Shown here: positions 57,427 to 64,000 of the stretch, piece by piece
How the letters are laid out: every line of letters begins with the position of its first letter
Numbering within the stretch: position 1 is the stretch's first letter
NCBI GenBank assembly: GCA_003255025.1
Contig: QANY01007421.1
Location: forward strand, 744,001 to 808,000
DNA length: 64,000 nt
Source: Datisca glomerata
Lineage: Eukaryota; Streptophyta; Magnoliopsida; Cucurbitales; Datiscaceae
Direction of reading: 5' to 3'
The notes under the pieces: model-generated
What the model was told of the DNA's origin: nothing
The model's input: the letters and a program-made list of their open reading frames with translations, nothing else
Database searches by the model: none
Made by a program: the position numbers and the translations under genes

Positions 57427-58065
57427 GTGGTTTCCAGAAACATTTCAGTGAAGGTATTTCCATCTTATCTTGTTGTTTCTTTCACTAGTTACTTTCAAAT
57501 GATTACTTCTTCGACGTCTGTTGATTCTTATAATATGTCTGATTCTGTCACCCGAGAATCATCCCATGAAGAGTCTATGATGTCTATACAAGATTATTCT
57601 TCATCTGAATGCGAGTTAGTCACTATTGAGTCTGATTTTGAAGAGCATGCCGAAACTATGTTTTAAGGTGTTCTGAAGGGCAAATGACCTTTCTCTAAAA
57701 TATGTACTAATGATCTTAAAAAATTATGAGGATGATATGTCATTCCATCTTCCATTGAGTTACATGCCCCTAGTCAAGATGAGAGAGTATATTCAGAATT
57801 AAAAGGTTGAGTTACTTTTTATGAGTTTTCGTTGTGTTGGGCCAACTTTCATTTTCCTCTTCACCCGTTTATCTGAATGGTATTAAAACATGATAACTTA
57901 GCTTCCACTCAGCTTCTTTCGAATGCATGGAAGTTACTCCTTTTTTGAAAATGACCCGCCCTTGACCGAATTAAAAAAAAAATTCTTTAGTCATGGCATA
58001 TATGATAAAGGATGCTCATCCACTGAATGATATTGAATATGATAAAGAGCCAGCATGAAAAATGC
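57427..58065 (+). pseudogene. Gypsy-type transposon-protein ORF, antisense to its element
   Basis: The plus-strand piece 57427-57666 is Ser/Glu-rich. Shifted frames to about 57960 read IPSSIELHAPSQDERVYSEL, VTFYEFS and FHFPLHPFI, then a Leu/Trp segment. This resembles the plant 'putative gypsy type transposon' domain (Transposase_28-like). It is opposite to the LTR/primer-site orientation. Stops make it non-functional. Confidence 0.5.
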
Positions 58066-58083
58066 CCGCGGTGGGCGCCAAAC

Positions 58084-58810
58084 TGTGAATGCTAAAAATT
58101 CATTGTCGATGATTCTGTCACGTGTTCCTTTGAACGCCGTCTGATGAACACAAGAAAAAAATGAACGTGAAGATATTGGTTTGACAACGTGTGGTGCCTA
58201 ACCTAATACACTTCGACGTTGAAGTCGGTGAAGTGAAGGAAAGGAAAAAAGTAGAGAATTCTGGATGTTTTGAATGTCATACTTCTTTGAAAATTTATTT
58301 GCCTTTATATAGATAACTCAGCATTCATGTCCGAATACAAAAGAGTCGTTTTATTAATTACGGAAAATGAAGAATCTTTCATTAAATGCGGAATATGAAG
58401 GATCATCAGTTTCATTTCTAATGAAGGCTCCATATCTCTTCCTCCTATTTGTGATTTATTTTGGTCTTGAGACACTATCATATGTCATTTGGTATTATTA
58501 TTTCTCAGTCATATTGACTAAGTCTGAGTTTGAGATTCGGTCTTATTTCACCTTGTATGAGGTTCGGGCGGAATGTAAGATTCGGCCATATTTCGGCTTG
58601 GCGGGATTCGACCGAAATGTAAAGTTTGACCAAAATATGAACTTTGGCCAAAATATGAGGTTCGATCATATTTTGGTTTTATGTCCTTTTGAACTTGTAA
58701 TCAATTGTTTCGAGCATCGTAGAAGATCTTTATGTAGGCATTGGGTCGAGTGGGCATTTATTCAAGAAATCCACAATACAATTATTGGACCTTCTATAGG
58801 GTCCACTACA
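58084..58810 (-). repeat. 5' LTR of the short LTR element
   Basis: 727 bp. On the minus strand it begins TGTAGTGGACCC at 58810 and ends CATTCACA, directly followed by the primer site. Confidence 0.82.
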
Positions 58811-59322
58811 GTGACATAATACAAGGCTTTGGTAAATGCTAAGCTTTGTTGGATAAGACACTAAAGACTTGCATATTTATTTGCTTTCTCCTCTTACATT
58901 TTGGTGCCATAATGTCTCGGGTATTTCCCTAGCTTCTAATCTTATTTTTCATTCCAAGATCAAACATATAGAAATAAGGATTTATTGCTCAATTACATCT
59001 GCTCCACTCATTCAGCTTGAGATCTCTTCACCAAGCCTTTATCTTTTATGAAAATTTTCTTCCTTAAGGTCAAAACTGATGCATCAGTTTGATGGGAGAA
59101 TTGATATATTGTAAAATATTAAAGATTAGTTAGTTGGTATTACTCTCATCTTGATAGTTTGTTATTTTAGTTCAACCTTTAGACAAAGTATATAAATTCT
59201 TGTAATCTATTCTTTTTTGGTAAATACTTGTAATCTATTTGATATTGAATATAGTAAAACGTTCTCTTCTCTGGCTTCATCTTTTTGTTATATTCTCTAT
59301 TCTCTCTTTCTTTTGTCTTACA
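58811..59322 (+). mobile_element. Copia 4 RNase H right half and 3' LTR
   Basis: YKALVNAK and CWIRH appear in shifting frames, then ISLASNLIFHSKIKHIEIR (frame 58869-59051), the copia RNase H end. A purine tract (GATGGGAGAA) precedes TGATATATTG at 59102, the inferred LTR start. The LTR has a TATATAAATTC box and ends ...TCTTACA at 59322. Confidence 0.68.
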
Positions 59323-59469
59323 TATTCATTCCATAAACTGTCACGGATAACATTGTCTAAAAAAAAATTTAAAGACAATTAAGGAATTTAATGATGAAAT
59401 AGGGGTAGTTTTTGTCTAAAAACGTTTCTCCTTCTTAGCCCATAGATAAATAGTATTTATATAGATTAG
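59323..59469. other. Spacer between copia 4 and the duplicated gene block
   Basis: Nothing recognisable. Homology to 45695 onward starts at about 59470. Confidence 0.4.
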
Positions 59470-59505
59470 TAACATCTATGGTTAACTAGTTATTATTCAA
59501 TTCAG

Positions 59506-61092
59506 GCACGGCCAGTTGCATCAAAAGCTATCGGATAATCAAGGGCGGTGGAATCAAGTCTCGACTGCACCTGTTGTACTTGATCAACAGCAATGTAACC
59601 AATCCATGGACCTTCCACACTGCCTAGGCATCATAGGTACCAAAAAATTTAGACAGCATAAGATTTTGTAATTTCGTCTTCAACTATTGTTATTGAAGCA
59701 TATTTCGGAAAAAAAATATAAAATTTATTTGTAGGTTAAAGAATGAGCAAAGGCTGGGCTCCCCAGACGAAAATGTTAGATCAAATTTCTCTTCTTCAAT
59801 TCTTGATTCTCCTCAACAAAGTCACATATTGAACCCCCAAACTGATCAACAAGTAAATTAGTTTTCACCCAAAGATTCTTAGAAACTTTTCAAGTTTTCA
59901 TAGTATGGGTTCTATGACTTTAATGCTACTTGCAGGAAACCGAAGTTCAAAGCACTGAAGTAACTAGTCATCCAATGACAACACTGAGCAACAACAAAAG
60001 GGTATGTTATATGAAACATAAGTGTATCCTATATGCTTTATTTGTGGTAGACAAATCGTACTATACTTTTAATTTTTGCAATTAAGACCATTCTTAGCAA
60101 TTTTTAAATCTCCTAAAATACTATTTGCACTTATTTTCTTATTTAACTTATTTCTTATTGCATTTTTCATGGCGACAGAGTTTAAATTAGGTTTTTTGGT
60201 CTGCTCAGTTGATGAACTCATTTGTGGGAAAAATATTTCTAATTTCTTAAAAGATTACTTCTTAATGATATTTGGGCAGTGTATATCGAATGGTCTCTCT
60301 AAGTTGGGAAAGACTTTAAAACTAGGGTTTTGTCTAGCATTTGAGTCACAAAATGCTTAATTGTATAGAACTAAAATGGATGTACTAAATTAGCAAAAAC
60401 ATTTATATAAAAAAATGTGATTACATGACAATCAAAGTACAATAGTGTTTTTTTACATTTTAACCTTTGTATTAACTTTCAAGCGTAAATAGGGTGTCAC
60501 ATGACACACACATACACATGCGATCACACACATCTGCATGCACGCGCACACATCCACGCGTGTGCCTATATTTCTATATACATTCTCATTTGAATGTACT
60601 TTTCAAAAAAGACGTGGACATGTTGAAAAACAGTTTGAAGATTTTGACTCATACTCTCCTTATTCTAAACTGAACAGGGTATCAATATTCTTTTCACATA
60701 ATATTTGTCTTAGTTCTGAATTAAACATAATGGTAATGGACTTGTAACTTCAAATTTTGACCAAATGTTGTAGAGAAAAACAATCGAGACTGGGCATGAC
60801 AAGAGTCCACCCAAGGACAATATTACTCAAGATACAACAGACATAAATTCTCAACCAGAAGGAAGTGAGAAGGCCTTGGAGTTGGATGATACCAATGCTC
60901 CTACTACTTCTAATTCAAGGTTTGTAACCACAGCACAATAATTATTAAAAAAAAATGCACAGTATATAATGCAAAATTGACATGATTTGTTTTAAATGTC
61001 ACAGGCATGTTACAAATTCTCTATATGATACGGTGTTCGAGTATGTTGATCTACCTGTTGACCCCATCTCCGGCTCATTCTCTTCTAGTTAA
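59506..61092 (+). pseudogene. 3'-partial duplicate of the 43752 gene (exons 7-11), frameshifted
   Basis: Exon equivalents: 59506-59636, 59735-59852, 59936-60001, 60774-60919 and 61005-61092. All splice sites are kept as GT-AG. Exon 7' is 131 nt instead of 135, a 4-nt loss that breaks the frame. Exon 11' lacks one C in the run after GTTGA, so the conserved DPHLRLF end becomes DPISGSFSS. Exon 9' is 6 nt shorter in frame. Exons 1-6 are absent; homology begins in intron 6. The rest is collinear with copy 1, including about 1.2 kb of 3' flank to 62320. Confidence 0.82.
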
Positions 61093-62320
61093 TCATATGT
61101 TATTTGTTCTATTAAGACTTGGTCAAGATCTCGACTAAGTCAATTGTTCATAAATTAGTGTTCTATCAGTTATTAAAATGATTTAACATTTAATTAGATA
61201 ATCTAATTATTGTTATATCTGTGTTGGAATACTCTTTATCATATGAAGGTTACTGTATCATATCATCTTGCTTTTCAAGAAGTCGTTTATAGTCTTTAAT
61301 ATTTTTTAATAACGAGTGACCAGGGAGGATTTACTATACCTAGCTAGGGATGTTTTATATCCGTTAGTCTGTTTTTAAACCTTTTTTCAAATTAAAATTT
61401 GATTTATAAACCGATATTATTTTCCGTTCCAACTAATAGAATTTATTGAAGCCATTCTCAATCATGAATCTGAAATAGATAGAGAATAAGTATGGTATTC
61501 TCTTATCATCTTTTTATAATTAAAAAGACGAAGAATTGTCCGTGAAAAGGGAATAAAAGTTAGGTATGCCCAAAATTCTACATGTCATAAATTTCAACTA
61601 AACAGTTCTGAATTAATACTTTGACAAAAAATCTACATGTCATAAATTTCAACTAAACAGTTCTGAATTGAAATCGTCCACTGTTGCAAAATCTATTTTC
61701 CTTGGTCAGAGAAAATGGCTTTTTTCTTTCCATAGAAGAAAATATTTATTCTAATAAAGCATTGTCGATAATTATTTCAGCTAGAATTTCAATTTGATTA
61801 GAATCGCATTCCATAATGATATATGATACAAAGTTTCTGACTACTTATAGAATAATTTGGCTGTATACTTCAGCCAATGACATGAACCAAAATGCTAGTA
61901 AAGGGAATTATTTTAATTTCTGTAGTTTCAGCCACACATAATTTTCTTATTTATGTAAATTTATCCTCTCCGTCGTCATAGACTTTCTTCACAATTACTT
62001 TTTTTGGATGAAGTCTTCTGTAAGTGGCTATAAATTCAGTAATACAGCAAGCAATATTATGTACCATTGCTATGATCTGGTAATATATGTGATGTAATAT
62101 CATCATACATCTTACTGTATGGAGTTTGTATTTTTATATATTCATTTATACTAGAACCGTGTATGGTACCAATTCATTAGCACTGCGGTGCTATTTATAT
62201 ATGACATTTTCTAGTTTGGCTGGAGTAGTTGATTAATTAATTAATTAAGAGTGAACAAGTAATTAAATAACTTATCCATACATTGTAGGTGAGAGCTTTA
62301 TTATTTGGTAGCATTACTAA
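61093..62320 (+). other. Duplicated 3' flank, block copy 2 (holds the CACTA empty site)
   Basis: Collinear with 48879-49025 plus 52092-53346. The TTA at 61170-61172 is the unoccupied CACTA target. A ~40-bp phrase starting TCTACATGTCATAAATTTC is tandemly duplicated at 61579 and 61633. There is no gene. Confidence 0.75.
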
Positions 62321-62601
62321 TGTAAAGGAGAAGGATGAAGGAGTAAGAGTAACCAACTTAAAAAATGCTAACAGTGTTAGTAACGGTTAAGGGAAGTTAG
62401 AGAAGTCAATGTTCTAACTGCAAGCTTAGCTCGAAGACTACAAGCAGCTGAACAGATACTTCAGAGTCTTTCTTGCTTATATTCTCTTTACTTACGTATA
62501 GATAAAAGGCTTTAGCCCTTTAATTGTAATAAAAGCTTAGACAGTAAATACAATTACAGAAGTAATACAAAGGTACAAGCAAGTCTTCAATAACTCTTTC
62601 A
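62321..62601 (+). repeat. Copia 5 5' LTR (281 bp)
   Basis: Starts TG and ends CA directly against the tRNA-Met-type primer site. The partner LTR is outside the window. Confidence 0.65.
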
Positions 62602-62632
62602 TGGTATCAAAGTCACCTAGCAACAAACACCC

Positions 62633-63540
62633 ATGGAAGATCTTGCAAACAAAGGTGACAAAAATAATGGAGGTAGCAGCAACACCTCGGGACTAAGTAT
62701 TGTGTTTTCAAACACACTGAGTAGGTCACTTACTATGAGGCGTGAGAGAAACAACTACATCTTATGGAGATCGTAAGTTCTTCCAGCCTTGATAGGTCAT
62801 GGATTAGATGATGTAGTGCTTGGCATATCAACTAAACCTGCAAAACGGTGAATCAGGCCAAGTTAATCCAGAATATCTTTCTTGGATAAAAAAAGATCAA
62901 CTCTTACTAAGTTGGCTCAAATCTTGAATGAGTGAGAGCATTTTTTGGCACTGTCGCTCAATATAATAATGCACACAAAGTTTGAAGATCACTGAAGATA
63001 AACTTTACTAGTCAACCAAGGGCGAAATTAATGTGACTCAAAAATGCAATTTAGAATTGTAGAATAGCTGATAATCTTACCTCTACACGACAACTAGTAA
63101 GTGATCAAGACTTGGTAATGTACATTCTAAATGGGCTAGGTCCATAATTTGACATCAAGAGGTGAAGAATCGTCAGTTGTGGAGGTTCAATCCATATTAA
63201 TGTTTCATGAAAGTAAAATTGAAAGAAAGATTGCATAAAGTTAAGTGTAAATATGGTCATGAGTAACTATGACAAGAAGAGCTCATAGAAAAGGTTCATG
63301 CCAAGATTCAATGAAAAAACTTCATAAAATCAGTGGCAACCGAGAAGTGGAGTTCAATTTCATAATAAAAGAAGATGAGGAAAATTTTGTGGTAGAAATA
63401 ACAAGATCATATGTTAAGTATACAGTAAACCAAGTCACTCAGCAGCCATTTACTTTTACAAATATGAGAAAAGCAACTCAGGTCACTCAGGTCACTCAGG
63501 CAATGCAGGCTATACTAATGGGGGTCAATCCAACGTAGGG
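62633..63540 (+). pseudogene. Copia 5 gag (decayed)
   Basis: After the N-terminal frame (from about 62633), pieces such as QVLPALIGHG and DQDLVMYILNGLG-like sequence in shifting frames match copia gag. The open frame 63269-63538 covers the Lys-rich linker and ends in a TQVTQVTQAMQ short repeat. No zinc knuckle is visible. Confidence 0.6.
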
Positions 63541-64000
63541 GGAATTTTCAAGCTTCTCCATCAGCTTTCTTTGCATCATCTGAGGTTATTCTTGATCTTG
63601 CTTGGTATGCAGACTCTACTACAACTAATCATGTGACATCAGACTTGTCAAAACTAAACTTGGCCCAATAATATGGAGGTATGAAGACGTTTGTAGTGTG
63701 AAATGGTAAGGAACTTTCTATTACCCATATTATTTGTGCATCTTTATCCTCAAACAATTATCTTTTAAAATTAAATATCTACTTAGAGTTCCCAAAGTAA
63801 AAAGAACCTAATAAGTATATTTAAGACTACACAAGATAACAATATATTTGTTGAGTTTCATTGTGATAAATATTTTATGAAGGAGAAGGAAAATGGGACA
63901 ATTCTACTGCAAGGGATACATGAAGATGGGATGTACCTCTTGACTTATCTTGAAGTAGACAAACCTAAGGCCTTCAATAGTGGTGTTCAATCTGTTCATA

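Larger units (their letters stand above)
55951..58810 (-). mobile_element. Short non-autonomous LTR retrotransposon inserted in copia 4
   Basis: Two direct LTRs (55951-56623 and 58084-58810) enclose 1460 bp. On the minus strand the primer site TTTGGCGCCCACCGCGG adjoins the right LTR (about 58066-58083) and a polypurine tract GAAGTGGGGGCAAAC adjoins the left one. The element therefore runs on the minus strand, with 58084-58810 as its 5' LTR. No gag, RT or integrase is present. The flanks GGGTC and GTGAC match at three of five positions. Confidence 0.8.
62321..64000 (+). mobile_element. Ty1/copia element 5, runs off the window
   Basis: 5' LTR 62321-62601 (TGTAAAGGAG to CTTTCA), primer site TGGTATCAAAG at 62602, then decayed gag from an ATG at about 62633 (MEDLANKGDKNNGG, ERNNYILW). 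Later come a protease-like WYADSTTTNHVTSDLSK near 63600 and pre-integrase sequence to the edge. Stops are frequent. The LTR begins exactly where the gene-block duplication ends. Confidence 0.78.

Noticed and set aside
58367..58819. Plus-strand ORF of 150 residues
   Set aside because: Lies entirely within the LTR at 58084-58810; repeated motifs such as FGQNM reflect LTR-internal repeats, not a protein.

Overview
This window is plant nuclear DNA, most likely from a eudicot. It is AT-rich, has spliced genes with GT-AG introns, and is dominated by nested Ty1/copia and Ty3/gypsy retrotransposons, an endogenous caulimovirid, hAT and CACTA DNA transposons and SINE-like insertions. The captured host-gene pieces (A-type cyclin, NUP133, eIF5A) are all of plant type. 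No prokaryotic, CRISPR or rRNA features were seen.

Layout. 138-8483: an old, broken Caulimoviridae copy (Florendovirus/Petuvirus-like), integrated as slightly more than one genome unit, so its tail and promoter region occur at both ends. 9240-11340: copia gag-protease-integrase remnant. 11345-21035: minus-strand Athila-like gypsy material with a probable LTR, an extra acidic ORF, integrase, RT/RNase H, protease and gag. 21036-22020: hAT transposase remnant ending in an assembly gap. 22430-22912: GC-rich tract and a CACTA terminus with hairpin repeats. 22985-25189: copia RT/RNase H with 3' LTR. 27775-28620: possible plant-mobile-domain remnant. 28623-34370: copia element whose 5' LTR holds a second caulimovirid fragment. 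34426-35020: ~160-bp tandem repeats. 36327-42113: plus-strand gypsy with two LTRs and a large internal deletion.

42890-62320 is the part with host-gene content. A multi-exon gene (43752-48878) can be assembled in frame through 11 exons into an open 481-codon reading frame. I do not recognise the protein; it is Q/P/N-rich with a KKRK motif. Its last five exons plus 3' flank are duplicated at 59470-62320, where frameshifts make the copy a pseudogene. A 3066-bp CACTA-type transposon (49026-52091, TSD TTA) lies 147 bp beyond the gene's stop codon. The paralogous block shows the matching empty site. This transposon carries fragments of three unrelated host genes, all on the minus strand and with their splice junctions: eIF5A, NUP133 and three exons of an A-type cyclin. 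It is a Pack-CACTA element and the most notable object in the window.

54075-59322 between the two gene blocks is a transposon nest: a solo gypsy-type LTR, a copia solo LTR, and a short LTR element (55951-58810) inserted into a copia RNase H. The window ends in another copia element (62321 onward) that runs off the edge. Apart from the unrecognised gene, everything coding here is decayed and unlikely to work.
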